The translations under genes were made by a program, and so were the position numbers. A stretch of 64,000 nt of DNA from Oceanimonas doudoroffii. GTDB lineage: Bacteria > Pseudomonadota > Gammaproteobacteria > Enterobacterales > Aeromonadaceae. Shown one piece after another: positions 35,126 through 44,308 of this stretch (position 1 is the stretch's first letter; the number at the start of each line of letters is the position of its first letter). The stretch spans positions 248,001-312,000 of the forward strand of contig NZ_NBIM01000001.1 of NCBI RefSeq assembly GCF_002242685.1, read 5' to 3'. Below the pieces are notes generated by a model. The model was not told where the DNA came from and made no database searches. It saw only the letters and a list, made by a program, of their open reading frames with translations.

Positions 35126-36010
35126 ATGAACATCAAGCGCGCTACCGCTTCCGTTGCACTGGCTTTGGGACTGCTGACCAATCACGGAGCCTGGGCCGCA
35201 GAGCCGGCAGCCACTCAGGATGGTGAGGTTCAGTTGCAGCTTATTCGCAACGCCACGGTCAAGATCAGCTACGCCGACACCACGTTTTTGATTGACCCCA
35301 TGCTCGCCAAAAAAGGGGCATATCCGGGGTTTGAAGACACTTACCGCAGCCACCTGCGTAACCCCCTGGTTGAGCTGCCGATGCCGGCGGAAGCAGTCTT
35401 TGACGATGTGGACGCCATCATTGTTACCCATACCCACCTTGATCACTGGGATGACGCGGCACAGGCGCTGCTGCCCAAGGACATTCCGCTGTTCGCGCAG
35501 CATGAAGCCGATGCCAAACTGATCCGCTCTCAAGGGTTTAAGGATGTGCGCGTGCTTGGCGATACTGCGGAATTTGGCGGCGTTACCCTCAGCCGGACGG
35601 GGGGCCAGCACGGCACCGACGAGATGTTTGCGAACTCAATGCTGGCGGGTTTCCTGGGAGAGGCCATGGGGGTGGTGTTTGAGGCGCCGGAGCACGAAAC
35701 CCTGTACCTGGTGGGCGATACCATCTGGCGTAATGACGTGGGCCAGGCGCTGGCCGAGTATCACCCTGAGGTGGTGGTGGCAAACGCCGGCTATGCGCGC
35801 CTGAATGACTATGACGGTGCTATTATCATGGGCAAGGAAGATGTGGTGCGCTTGGCAGAACAAGCGCCAGGGGCAACCGTGGTGGCGGTGCATATGGATG
35901 CCATCAACCATATGGGTCAGACCCGGGATGAACTCCGTAGTTATGTTAAGGATAAGGGGCTGGATAAGCGTGTTGAGACCCCTGAAGATGGGGACACACT
36001 GAGCTTCTGA
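35126..36010 (+). CDS. Exported metallo-beta-lactamase-fold hydrolase
   Basis: 294 residues, AGGAA about 7 nt before the start. A signal peptide is clear (ATASVALALGLLTNHGAWAA, cleavage near residue 25), so it works in the periplasm. The metal motif is H102-x-H104-x-D106-H107 (THTHLDHWDD), with further histidines at GGQHGTD and VHMDAINHMG. The layout resembles the UlaG/YcbL-like group of MBL hydrolases. The substrate is unknown. It stands alone, followed by a strong terminator. Confidence 0.82.
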   Translation: MNIKRATASVALALGLLTNHGAWAAEPAATQDGEVQLQLIRNATVKISYADTTFLIDPMLAKKGAYPGFEDTYRSHLRNPLVELPMPAEAVFDDVDAIIVTHTHLDHWDDAAQALLPKDIPLFAQHEADAKLIRSQGFKDVRVLGDTAEFGGVTLSRTGGQHGTDEMFANSMLAGFLGEAMGVVFEAPEHETLYLVGDTIWRNDVGQALAEYHPEVVVANAGYARLNDYDGAIIMGKEDVVRLAEQAPGATVVAVHMDAINHMGQTRDELRSYVKDKGLDKRVETPEDGDTLSF

Positions 36011-36014
36011 GTCG

Positions 36015-36043
36015 AAACAAGCCGCCCGAGGGGCGGCTTGTTT
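36015..36043 (+). terminator. Strong terminator after the MBL hydrolase gene
   Basis: A perfect 13-bp stem (AAACAAGCCGCCC/GGGCGGCTTGTTT) with a 3-nt loop begins 4 nt after the stop codon. The T-run is part of the stem, so it could work in both directions. Confidence 0.85.
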
Positions 36044-36131
36044 GCGGGTGGTATACATACGGATCTGAGCCTGTGCCAAAATCGATCGATAACCTGAAGT
36101 TATTAATTCTGGGCAAAGTATGTTGGTTGAG

Positions 36132-36158
36132 GTTACAAGAATTAAACAATAATGTAAC
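36132..36158. promoter_or_regulatory. Inverted repeat upstream of the second TRAP operon
   Basis: GTTACA and TGTAAC, separated by 15 A/T-rich bases, lie 43 bp before the dctP start. It may be a regulator site or part of the promoter, for example for the LysR protein encoded at the end of the operon. Confidence 0.35.
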
Positions 36159-36200
36159 TAATAGGTTTTGAGTGTTCAGACTTAGTTGGGAGAAAGCAAG

Positions 36201-37241
36201 ATGGAATTTTCTTTAAGCAATGCGTTTAACCTCGCACGAACCGTTGCCATCTCGACCACCATTATTGTTGCCAGTGCCAATGCGGTTGCCAGCGATCAGA
36301 AATATAACTTCAAACTGGCACTGGAGTCCGGTGACCGTGATTCAGCCCAGGGAAAATCAATGCAAATGTGGGCTGATCTGATCAAGGAGAAATCCGATGG
36401 TCGAATGAAGGTGGGTATTTTTTATCAGGGCGAACTGGGCGGCCAGCAGGAGCTCTTTGACCAGCTGGTAAAGGGAAATATCGACATGATGGTGACCTGG
36501 CCGCAAACGTCATATGATGAGCGACTGGCGGTTAATTATATTCCTTACCTCACACTGGGTTGGGAAGATGCGCTCAAGGCTTATGGTGAAAACGGCTGGC
36601 TAAAAGACATACTGGGTGGTGTTTATAAAGATATCGGACTAAAGTATTTTGGTCCTTATCCCGAAGGTTTTGGTGGTGTAGCCACCAAGGGCCGATATGC
36701 TACCAATTTTGAAGATGCCCAGGGCATCAAGGTGCGTTCAACGCCGGTGTTCCCTCTTCCCCAAACCGTCAAAGCCCTGGGTTTCCAAGCTGTCCCCATT
36801 GATTGGGCCGAAGTCTATACTTCCATTCAAACTGGCGTGGTAGATGGTGATTCAGGTAATGTCATTTACTGGGACTATGAATACTTCCGCGATCAGCTCG
36901 ATTATTTCGTTCACACCAAGCACAACTTTTCCTCCTACGCGATATTGATGAACGACGAAACCTGGCAAGAGCTGGATGAGGAAGATCAGACAATTATTTC
37001 CGATGCGGCTCAGGCTGTTATCAAAAAGCAGTTCAAGGATGCCAAGGCGGAAGATGAAAAGTGGATTCAAGCCGCCCAGGATGCCGGCATGGAATATATC
37101 GTGCCGAGCACGGAAGAAATGCAGGCCTGGGTTGAGCGTGTTCGAGCCGAGGTGTGGCCTCAGATCGAACCGGCAGTGGGCAAGGAGTTGATGGATAAGC
37201 TTCAGGAGAATGCTTCCGATCCGAATGCCGTAACTCAGTAA
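36201..37241 (+). CDS. dctP: TRAP transporter substrate-binding protein (DctP), second system
   Basis: 346 residues from the ATG at 36201 (GGGAGAAAGC upstream). A signal peptide covers about the first 30 residues (...TIIVASANAVAS-DQ). The mature part has FKLALESGDRDSAQGKSMQM, then GIKVRSTPVFPLPQTVKALG with the ligand arginine. It is the first gene of a dctPQM order operon. Being next to the DapA-like, PuuC-like and PuuB-like genes suggests it captures an amino-acid-like or hydroxyproline-like solute, but this is only context. Base composition is lower in GC than the flanks. Confidence 0.92.
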   Translation: MEFSLSNAFNLARTVAISTTIIVASANAVASDQKYNFKLALESGDRDSAQGKSMQMWADLIKEKSDGRMKVGIFYQGELGGQQELFDQLVKGNIDMMVTWPQTSYDERLAVNYIPYLTLGWEDALKAYGENGWLKDILGGVYKDIGLKYFGPYPEGFGGVATKGRYATNFEDAQGIKVRSTPVFPLPQTVKALGFQAVPIDWAEVYTSIQTGVVDGDSGNVIYWDYEYFRDQLDYFVHTKHNFSSYAILMNDETWQELDEEDQTIISDAAQAVIKKQFKDAKAEDEKWIQAAQDAGMEYIVPSTEEMQAWVERVRAEVWPQIEPAVGKELMDKLQENASDPNAVTQ

Positions 37242-37295
37242 GTCAAGTTGACGGGGTATCCGGATGGATGCCCCTTTATTTAGATGGAGTTTGTG

Positions 37296-37832
37296 ATGAA
37301 CAAGTTACTTGGAATCATGGCAGCCATAGACAGGGGGCTGGCCTTTATTATCAAGCCTGTGGTTGTGTTCATCAGCCTTGCCGTTGCCATTATGCTGGCA
37401 TATGGCATATTCACCCGAGCTGTGCTGAATGCACCGGTATTTGGTTTGGAGGAACTGGTGCTTCTGGGGGCCATGTGGCTGTATATGTTGGGGGCTGTAT
37501 TGGCTTCCCGCGAGCGTTCCCATCTCAGTGCCGATTTCATTCAGGTGATCTGCAAGAATAAAACGGTGATCCGCGTGATGCATATGATAGCAACGCTGAT
37601 ATCGCTGTTTATGGCATTCATGTTTGCGACCTGGAGTTTTGACCTGCTGGCATGGGGGGTTAGCAAAGGGCAAACCAGCACAGTGCTTAAACTGCCCTGG
37701 TATTTTTCCCAAGGTAGCCTGTTTTTTGCCAGTGTACTTTTTATTTTTTATTTGTTCCGGGATTTAATCAGCGATTTTCGAGACGTTTGTTCGGCTAACC
37801 AGGCCGTGGCTGAGGCAGAAAAGCAGTATTGA
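37296..37832 (+). CDS. dctQ: TRAP transporter small permease (DctQ), second system
   Basis: 178 residues from the ATG at 37296, which has GGAG 8 nt upstream (the in-frame ATG at 37284 has none). Four membrane helices. The block RAVLNAPVFGLEELVLLGAM is the usual DctQ centre. It lies between dctP and dctM in the same direction. Confidence 0.9.
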   Translation: MNKLLGIMAAIDRGLAFIIKPVVVFISLAVAIMLAYGIFTRAVLNAPVFGLEELVLLGAMWLYMLGAVLASRERSHLSADFIQVICKNKTVIRVMHMIATLISLFMAFMFATWSFDLLAWGVSKGQTSTVLKLPWYFSQGSLFFASVLFIFYLFRDLISDFRDVCSANQAVAEAEKQY

Positions 37833-37851
37833 TATTTAACAGGATTGTATT

Positions 37852-39150
37852 ATGGGCGCTTTACTTGCAATAGTGGCAGTTGTCGTGCTGATGATGATCG
37901 GTGTGCCGGTTGTTTTCTCCTTCGCTGCCATGACCTTTATTCTTTCGATCATCTACGATGTGGATATTTCATCCCTGATGACCACGGGTTTCTGGTCGGT
38001 TAATTCCATCATTCTGCTGGCGCTGCCTTTGTTCGTTATGACCGGCTACCTGATGCAGGCCGGTGGTATGGCGGCACGGCTGGTGAGTTTTGTCGAGACC
38101 GTGGTGGGCAAGTCACGCAGTGGGATGGGCTCTTCCATGGTGGTGGCCTGTGGCGTATTCGGCGCTATTTCCGGCACCGCGTCAGCTGCTGTGGCATCGA
38201 TTGGAACCATTATGATCGATCCCATGGAAAAACATGGTTACAAGCGGGAATACACCAGTGCACTGCTGGGTATCTCTTCCCTGCTGGGTCTGCTGATTCC
38301 CCCGAGTATTACCATGATCCTCTATGCAGTGGTCACGCGGCAGTCGGTTGCCGCCTGTTTTCTGGCCACCATTGGCCCGGGTATACTGTTGATCATGATG
38401 CTTTGTGTGTTGAACTGGCTCAAGATGCGTCGTCATCCCGATGGGGCCGCCGAGGTGCTCAATTTTCGCCAGCGGGTTGAAGCAGTAGGCAGCAACATGT
38501 GGAAGGCGCTGCCGGCCCTGATGTTGCCGGTGATCATTCTTGGCGGTATTTACGGGGGCGTGTTCACCCCCACTGAAGCCGCCGCCATCGCCGTGGTATA
38601 TTCCATTCCGGTTGGTCTTTTTGTCTATCGAGAGCTGGATCTTAAAAAGATGGCGCAGTGCTTGCTAGCCGCCGCTACCACCACAGGCGTTATCATGGTG
38701 ATCCTGGTGTTTTCCTTTGTCGCCAGCCGTATCTTTACCTATGAACGGGTGCCCCAGCAACTGACGGAGTTGCTGATGGATTTGTTCCAGAACAAGTTGC
38801 TTATCCTGCTGGTGGTGAATATCTTTCTGATCTTGCTTGGCATGATCATGGACGATGTCAGCGTGGTCGCGATTGTCAGCCCGTTACTGTTGCCGGTGAT
38901 GGTGGATATTGGCGTGGATCCCGTGCACTTTGCCGCCATTGTGGGTACCAGTGTGGTTATTGGCTGCAACAGTCCACCCATGGCACCTATTCTGTTCATG
39001 ACCTGTCGTATCGGCAGGGTAGGCATGTCGCAGGTCATGCGTCCTGCCTTGGGCTTTATGGCGTTTGCCGCATTGCCGGTGATGCTGGTAACTACTTACT
39101 GGCCGCCGCTGGCACTCTATCTGCCCAGGTTGTTTGGATACATCAATTAA
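37852..39150 (+). CDS. dctM: TRAP transporter large permease (DctM), second system
   Basis: 432 residues, around twelve membrane segments. The marks VVLMMIGVPVVFSFAAMTFI, SGTASAAVASIGTIMIDPME and IPPSITMILYAVVTRQSVAA fit DctM. It follows dctQ by 19 nt. Together the three form a sodium-coupled importer driven by a periplasmic binding protein. Confidence 0.93.
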   Translation: MGALLAIVAVVVLMMIGVPVVFSFAAMTFILSIIYDVDISSLMTTGFWSVNSIILLALPLFVMTGYLMQAGGMAARLVSFVETVVGKSRSGMGSSMVVACGVFGAISGTASAAVASIGTIMIDPMEKHGYKREYTSALLGISSLLGLLIPPSITMILYAVVTRQSVAACFLATIGPGILLIMMLCVLNWLKMRRHPDGAAEVLNFRQRVEAVGSNMWKALPALMLPVIILGGIYGGVFTPTEAAAIAVVYSIPVGLFVYRELDLKKMAQCLLAAATTTGVIMVILVFSFVASRIFTYERVPQQLTELLMDLFQNKLLILLVVNIFLILLGMIMDDVSVVAIVSPLLLPVMVDIGVDPVHFAAIVGTSVVIGCNSPPMAPILFMTCRIGRVGMSQVMRPALGFMAFAALPVMLVTTYWPPLALYLPRLFGYIN

Positions 39151-39240
39151 TGCTGACTCACAGACAAGTGGCAGGCCTCAGAGCCTGCTCCTCGTCTGTT
39201 TTGCTGATAACGGAGCCTGCTTGAAATGCAAGGTGAAGAC

Positions 39241-39969
39241 ATGACTCAAGCAACCAGACATCGTTTTTTCATCGAGGGAGCCAGGGATCTGCTGCCCATG
39301 ATACCTGGGGTGTTGCCCTTTGGCCTGGTGACCGGTGCAAGTAGTGCTAGCCTTGGATTCAGCCCCGAAATGACGTTGGGCGCTACTTTGTTGTTTTTTG
39401 CTGGTTCGGCACAGCTGGCAGCTTATCAACTGATACAGGATAATACGGTGCCGGTGGTGATCCTGTTTACCACCTTGATGATAAACATCCGTTTTTTGAT
39501 TTACAGTGCCGCCTTTGCCCCGTTGTTCCATTCCATAAAAAAACGTCATAAATGGCCCTTGGCTTACTTGCTGAGTGATCAGGCCTATGGCTTGTGTGTT
39601 GCTCGGTTTGCGGCCAATGACCAAAGCCGAAAAAAGCTGTTTTACTACAGTGGTGCGGCATTGATGATGTGGGTGAGCTGGGTCTGCTTTGTGATGGTGG
39701 GCATGCTGGTGGGTGAAAAAATACCTTCGACATGGTCGCTTGAGTTTGCCATTCCATTATCTTTTCTTGCCATGCTGGTTTCCGTGGTGCGTGATCAGGC
39801 CACATTAGCTGCGGCACTGTGTTCAGGCGGAGTAGCAACGGTATTTTCCTACCTTCCCTATAACATGGGTTTTATGGCAGCCATTGTCGGGGGAGTGGCC
39901 ATGGGATACGTGTTCAGTGGTCGTTTTATCAGAAAGAAGACTGGCGTAGAGGGAGAGCGTAATGAGTAA
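39241..39969 (+). CDS. azlC: AzlC-family amino acid exporter subunit, second copy
   Basis: 242 residues from the ATG at 39241 (AAGGTGA upstream; an in-frame ATG at 39226 is less likely). Membrane protein with MIPGVLPFGLVTGASSASLG, FFAGSAQLAAYQLIQDN and TLMINIRFLIYSAAFAPLF, all typical of AzlC. It begins 90 bp after the TRAP dctM, so import and export genes share one transcript. This is the second azlCD pair in 8 kb, with clearly different sequence from the first. Confidence 0.9.
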   Translation: MTQATRHRFFIEGARDLLPMIPGVLPFGLVTGASSASLGFSPEMTLGATLLFFAGSAQLAAYQLIQDNTVPVVILFTTLMINIRFLIYSAAFAPLFHSIKKRHKWPLAYLLSDQAYGLCVARFAANDQSRKKLFYYSGAALMMWVSWVCFVMVGMLVGEKIPSTWSLEFAIPLSFLAMLVSVVRDQATLAAALCSGGVATVFSYLPYNMGFMAAIVGGVAMGYVFSGRFIRKKTGVEGERNE

Positions 39970-40291
39970 TGTCGAACTCTGGTTGCTTTTTATAGGTGTA
40001 GGAATAGGTACCTTTGCCATTCGGCTTTCATTTATTCAGCTTCACGGTAGCACGTCTTTTAATATGGCAAAGTGTCAAAAGGTATTTAGCCTGCTGGCCC
40101 CTGCCGTCTTGGCAGCACTTTCGGTCCCGGCCATTATTTTCCAGCAGGATAACACCATGGGTATGCAGAGTGTTGTCCAGCTTGTTGCCGCGACGGTGAC
40201 GGCCCTGTGGGCCTGGTATTCAAAAGGAGTATTCTGGCCCCTGATGGCAGGTATGGGAATATTCTGGCTGATGAAGTTTTATTATTTGTAA
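39962..40291 (+). CDS. azlD: AzlD-family small exporter subunit, second copy
   Basis: 109 residues, overlapping azlC by 8 nt. Four hydrophobic segments and GTFAIRLSFIQLHG at the N-terminus fit AzlD. Confidence 0.88.
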   Translation: MSNVELWLLFIGVGIGTFAIRLSFIQLHGSTSFNMAKCQKVFSLLAPAVLAALSVPAIIFQQDNTMGMQSVVQLVAATVTALWAWYSKGVFWPLMAGMGIFWLMKFYYL

Positions 40292-40425
40292 GCGCTCTTG
40301 GAGGTATTGGTCGGTTGAAATAAGGATTGCCGGCTCGTTTTCGTGAAAGGGTGTCCGGGCCGCGATAGCCGCTGAATGTTGGCCGGATTACTGCGCCGGC
40401 ATGACAAGTGGGATACAATAAAGGA

Positions 40426-41448
40426 ATGTTGATTGCGGTGATGGAACTAGACAAAAAGACTATGGTAAAGCCTTTGGAGCCAGACAAAATTCTGGTCAAA
40501 ATGCCTTCGTTAAGAGCCGTCAGATCCTTTGTGGCTGCGGCCAAGTATCTGAGCTTTACTCGGGCGGCGGAAGCGCTTTGTGTTACTCAGGCGGCGATCA
40601 GCCGGCAGATACGCGAACTTGAAGCACAACTGGGTGTTGAGCTGTTCAAGCGCACCGGGCGGGCGGTTGAACTGACCGAGGCCGGTAATATTTTTTATGA
40701 TGCGGCCTATCTGTCGTTTGTGAACATCGCCCAGGCCGCCGAGCGTATTCAGCGCACAAGCAGTGTGAAGCCGGCCCTGACCATCTGTTGCTCTACGGCT
40801 TTCTCCGCACTCTGGTTGTCGCGGCGCTTGCCTGACTTCTTCGCCGGTAATCCGGATATCGATATCAATGTGGTGACCACCGGCCATTTCCTGCAAATGG
40901 AGCCTGGCGTGCACCCAGACCTCTTCATCAACAAGATTTCGGATCCCCGAGAAGGCTACCATTCCATTCCGTTGTTTCATGACCTGATCTACCCGGTCTG
41001 TACCCCGGCTTTTTTGCGCGATAACCCGGCCATTTCCAGTCTGGAAGGGCTGAGTGATGCTGTCTTGCTCAATCTGAGCCCTTACGGCCGGGCTCAGGTG
41101 GCGGAGCACGTAGACTGGAATGTCTGGTTTTCCTTTTTCAACATCAACTTGGAAAAGCGCACCGCCGCCGACAAGCACCTGTTTAATGCCAATGATTACA
41201 ATATGCTGATCCAGATGGTGTTGAATCATCAGGGCGTGTCCCTAGGCTGGCATCACCTGGTGGCTCCCCTGGTGGAAGAGGGGGTACTGGTGCGGCCGGT
41301 GAGGCAGGAAGTGGTTTTCAGGGAAAAACGTCATTTTCTCACTTACCTGGAAAGCAAGGCCGATAACGAGATACTGTGTCGTTTTCGTGACTGGTTTCTT
41401 GGGTATATGAATGATGACAGTATCTCGATTTCACCGAATGAGGACTGA
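40426..41448 (+). CDS. LysR-family regulator at the end of the TRAP/azlCD operon
   Basis: 340 residues if the ATG at 40426 is used. Other in-frame starts are 40441, 40462 and 40501, and none has a convincing ribosome site. The one at 40501 gives the more usual GcvA-like length of 315 with MPSLRAVRSFVAAAKYLSFT at the N-terminus. The helix-turn-helix continues RAAEALCVTQAAISRQIREL. It is on the same strand as the TRAP and azlCD genes and 390 bp before the DapA-like gene, so it may control either side. Confidence 0.85.
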   Translation: MLIAVMELDKKTMVKPLEPDKILVKMPSLRAVRSFVAAAKYLSFTRAAEALCVTQAAISRQIRELEAQLGVELFKRTGRAVELTEAGNIFYDAAYLSFVNIAQAAERIQRTSSVKPALTICCSTAFSALWLSRRLPDFFAGNPDIDINVVTTGHFLQMEPGVHPDLFINKISDPREGYHSIPLFHDLIYPVCTPAFLRDNPAISSLEGLSDAVLLNLSPYGRAQVAEHVDWNVWFSFFNINLEKRTAADKHLFNANDYNMLIQMVLNHQGVSLGWHHLVAPLVEEGVLVRPVRQEVVFREKRHFLTYLESKADNEILCRFRDWFLGYMNDDSISISPNED

Positions 41449-41602
41449 AGGGCATTCGACGGAGTGATTTAATAGCTATGAGCTCGGCAACATTGCCTGA
41501 GCTTTCGATAACCTGCGATTATTGTTTCTTATAAGTAAACATGACTCGCCATTTTTTATTTGAATTTACCATTGTGATGTAGGTTGTTGTGTTAGCCCAT
41601 TT

Positions 41603-41636
41603 GCTTCTCTCTGTTTGTTGGGGAGAAGCTTTTTTA
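41603..41636 (+). terminator. Terminator 1 after the LysR gene
   Basis: GCTTCTC pairs with GAGAAGC around a 13-nt loop, followed by TTTTTTATTTA. It lies 155 bp after the LysR stop. Confidence 0.75.
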
Positions 41637-41642
41637 TTTACG

Positions 41643-41664
41643 CCTGCTATGAGCAGGTTTTTTA
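41643..41664 (+). terminator. Terminator 2, directly after terminator 1
   Basis: CCTGCT pairs with AGCAGG around a 3-nt loop, followed by TTTTTTATTTACG. The tail repeats the tail of terminator 1. Confidence 0.75.
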
Positions 41665-41838
41665 TTTACGTTGCATGGATAACATCAGGTTATGTTTAAC
41701 CGTTAATAAAAGTAAGTTGTGAGTGGCGTGAGCTGGTGGTTAATATTTTGTTATCAAAAGCCGGCTTCGTCTGAATGTTTACAACATTATTTGGGCGGAG
41801 TCTTCAAACGAAAACACATAAGGATATAGGTGAAGCCC

Positions 41839-42744
41839 ATGCGATTCGAAGGAATTTACACTCCCGTTATTACCCCCTTTGCCGAAGATAACAGCATTGA
41901 TTATGCGGCCTTTGGGACTCTGGTTGATTCACTGGTAGAAGCCGGTGTCCACGGCATTATCGTCGGCGGCACCACGGGTGAATATTACGTGGAAACTCAG
42001 GCCGAGCGGGTCAAGCTGCTGCAGGTAGCCGTGGAGCGCAGTGCCGGCCGCGTACCGGTGATCTTTGGTACCGGCTCCATCAACCCCGAGGAGTCCATCA
42101 GCCTGGCCAAAGCGGCGGTGCTGCAGGGGGCCGATGCCATTCTGGTGGCCACTCCACCCTATTCCCTGCCCACCGAACAGGAGTTGGCCGAGCATGTACT
42201 GGCCGTAGACAAGGCCGCCGGCCTGCCAATTATGCTGTACAACTACCCGGCGCGCATGGGTGTGACCATGGGCGAGGAGTTTTTCGAGCGGGTGAGCGGC
42301 TCGGCCAACATCTGCGCCATCAAGGAAAGCTCTGGTGACATTAACCGCCTGCATTTGCTGGTAGGGAAATATCCCGAACTGCAGACTTCCTGCGGCATGG
42401 ATGATCAGGCCCTGGAATTCTTTGCCTGGGGCGCGAAAAGCTGGGTATGTGCCGGCTCCAACTTCCTGCCCGAGGAGCACGTGGCCCTCTACAACGCCTG
42501 TGTGGTGGAAGGGGACTTCGTCAAGGGCCGCCGCATCATGGCCGCCATGATGCCGCTGATGAGCGTACTGGAGCAGGGCGGCAAGTTCATTCAGTGTGTC
42601 AAACACGGTGTGGCCCTGTCTGGTCAGTTTGCCGGCATTACCCGCAAGCCTCTGCTGGGCCTGGAAGAGAGCGAAAAACAGCAGCTGCAACAGGTTATCG
42701 GCACCCTGAAGGCGACCATCGCCGGCATCGAAAAGGGAGAATAA
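41839..42744 (+). CDS. DapA-family lyase/deaminase (Schiff-base class I aldolase superfamily)
   Basis: 301 residues from the ATG at 41839, with AGGTGA 5 nt before it. A GTG nine bases upstream is in frame but less likely. Catalytic lysine K162 (AIKESSGD), Y134 (MLYNYPARMG) and the GGTTGE loop (43-48) are present. True dihydrodipicolinate synthase is usually encoded alone. Here the gene is followed at 3 nt by an aldehyde dehydrogenase and then an FAD oxidoreductase. That trio matches the D-hydroxyproline route, where a DapA-like deaminase turns pyrroline-4-hydroxy-2-carboxylate into 2-oxoglutarate semialdehyde. Keto-deoxy sugar acid enzymes of the same family remain possible. Confidence 0.8.
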   Translation: MRFEGIYTPVITPFAEDNSIDYAAFGTLVDSLVEAGVHGIIVGGTTGEYYVETQAERVKLLQVAVERSAGRVPVIFGTGSINPEESISLAKAAVLQGADAILVATPPYSLPTEQELAEHVLAVDKAAGLPIMLYNYPARMGVTMGEEFFERVSGSANICAIKESSGDINRLHLLVGKYPELQTSCGMDDQALEFFAWGAKSWVCAGSNFLPEEHVALYNACVVEGDFVKGRRIMAAMMPLMSVLEQGGKFIQCVKHGVALSGQFAGITRKPLLGLEESEKQQLQQVIGTLKATIAGIEKGE

Positions 42745-42747
42745 GTC

Positions 42748-44241
42748 ATGAGCGAACTGCTGACCCGGGAGCAGTACCACGCCCTTGCGGCCGAGCTGCA
42801 ATTCCCCACCGAGAGTTTTATCGACGGCCGTTTTTGTCCGGCCCTGTCCGGTGAGACCCTGCCGACCATCAATCCGGCCACCGGCGAAGTCCTGGCCGAG
42901 ATCGCCGCCTGCGGCACCGAAGACGTGGATCTGGCGGTGCGGGCCGCCCGTGACGCCTTTGACGATGGCCGCTGGAGCGAGCTGCACCCCAACGAACGCA
43001 AGGCGGTATTGCTGAAGCTGGCCGATCTGATGGAGCAGCACAGCCTTGAACTGGCGGTGCTGGAAAGCCTGGACTCCGGCAAGCCGATCGCCGAGTGCGA
43101 GACGGTCGACGTGCCCGAAACCATTCATTTTATTCGCTGGCACGCCGAGTCGGTCGACAAGATTTACGATCAGACCGCGCCCGTCGGGTCGGATGCCGTG
43201 GCCATGGTGGTGCGCGAGCCCATCGGTGTGGTGGGCGCGGTGCTGCCCTGGAACTTTCCGCTGCTGATGCTGGGCTGGAAACTGGGCCCGGCGCTGGCGG
43301 CCGGCTGCACCGTGGTGCTCAAGCCCGCCATGCAGACCACGCTGACCACGCTGCGGGTAGCCGAGCTGGCGCACGAAGCCGGCCTGCCTGCCGGTGTGCT
43401 TAACGTGGTCACCGGCCGCGGCTCCGTGGTTGGGGCCGCCATTGGCCGCCATGCCGATGTGGACATGGTGACCTTTACCGGCTCCACCGAGACCGGCCGT
43501 CTGTTCCTGAACTATGCCGCCGAGTCCAACCTCAAGGAAGTGGTGCTGGAATGCGGCGGCAAGAACCCCTGCATCGTGCTGGACGACGCCGAAAACCTGG
43601 ACAGCGTGGCCGACCATGTGGTGGCCGCCGCCTTCTGGAATATGGGTGAAAACTGCTCCGCCGGTTCACGGCTTATCGTTCACGAAAACATCAAGGATGC
43701 CCTGCTCGAGCGCGTCTGCGCCAAGACCCGCGAGTGGCGCACCGGCGACCCGCTGGATCCGGCCAACAAGCTGGGTGCCCTGGTCGACAAGGGTCACTTC
43801 GATAAGGTGGTGAGCTATCTGCGTAGGGGCAAGGAAGACGGTCACACCGTGTTGTTGGGCGGTGAGCCGATGGAAGGCAACTGCGTGCCCCCCACCATTT
43901 TCGACGGCGTGAAGAACGGCGACGTGCTGGCACGGGAAGAAATCTTCGGCCCGATACTGGTGGTGATCACCGTGTCCAGCGTCGAGGAGGCCATCGCGGT
44001 TGCCAATGATACCGACTACGGCCTGGCGGCCTCGGTATTCACCGGCAATGCCAAAAAGGCGCTGCGGGCGGCCCGGGCGGTACGCGCCGGTACCGTCACT
44101 GTGAACTGCTTTGGTGAGGGAGATGCCACCACGCCCTTTGGCGGCTACAAGCAATCCGGCTTTGGCGGCCGTGACAACTCCGTTCATGCCCACGATCAGT
44201 ACACCCAGCTGAAAACCATCTGGCTTGATCTGAACGACTGA
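42748..44241 (+). CDS. Aldehyde dehydrogenase, PuuC-like
   Basis: 497 residues. N169 (LPWNFP), E268 (LECGGKNP) and C303 (GENCSAGSR) make a complete active site. The sequence follows E. coli PuuC (gamma-glutamyl-gamma-aminobutyraldehyde dehydrogenase) along its length, with FGGYKQSGFGGRDNSVHAHD near the end. It starts 3 nt after the DapA-like gene and is surely co-translated. With a DapA-like deaminase before it the substrate may be 2-oxoglutarate semialdehyde instead of a polyamine aldehyde. No puuA or puuD gene is present. Confidence 0.88.
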   Translation: MSELLTREQYHALAAELQFPTESFIDGRFCPALSGETLPTINPATGEVLAEIAACGTEDVDLAVRAARDAFDDGRWSELHPNERKAVLLKLADLMEQHSLELAVLESLDSGKPIAECETVDVPETIHFIRWHAESVDKIYDQTAPVGSDAVAMVVREPIGVVGAVLPWNFPLLMLGWKLGPALAAGCTVVLKPAMQTTLTTLRVAELAHEAGLPAGVLNVVTGRGSVVGAAIGRHADVDMVTFTGSTETGRLFLNYAAESNLKEVVLECGGKNPCIVLDDAENLDSVADHVVAAAFWNMGENCSAGSRLIVHENIKDALLERVCAKTREWRTGDPLDPANKLGALVDKGHFDKVVSYLRRGKEDGHTVLLGGEPMEGNCVPPTIFDGVKNGDVLAREEIFGPILVVITVSSVEEAIAVANDTDYGLAASVFTGNAKKALRAARAVRAGTVTVNCFGEGDATTPFGGYKQSGFGGRDNSVHAHDQYTQLKTIWLDLND

Positions 44242-44250
44242 GCCGATAAC

Positions 44251-44271
44251 GCCCGGTGCACGGCACCGGGC
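44251..44271 (+). terminator. Hairpin between the PuuC-like and PuuB-like genes
   Basis: A perfect 9-bp stem (GCCCGGTGC/GCACCGGGC) with a 3-nt loop, followed only by TTG. It may be a partial terminator or an RNA processing/stability hairpin that lowers expression of the last gene. Confidence 0.5.
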
Positions 44272-44308
44272 TTGTCCTGACGTATTTTTCTTCGAGAGGA
44301 ATCGGAGA

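Larger units (their letters stand above)
41449..41838. other. Intergenic region with tandem terminators before the DapA-like operon
   Basis: 390 bp without a gene. It holds two T-tailed hairpins in series at 41603-41664, then an A/T-rich stretch from 41690 to 41830 that probably carries the promoter of the DapA-like operon. Confidence 0.6.

Noticed and set aside
41839..42744. DapA-like gene as the lysine-pathway dihydrodipicolinate synthase
   Set aside because: Three-nt spacing to a PuuC-like aldehyde dehydrogenase and an FAD oxidoreductase points to catabolism.
41929..43617. A 562-codon minus-strand frame opposite the DapA-like and aldehyde dehydrogenase genes
   Set aside because: It has low-complexity His/Gly/Gln-rich sequence and no ribosome site, and both plus-strand genes have intact catalytic residues.
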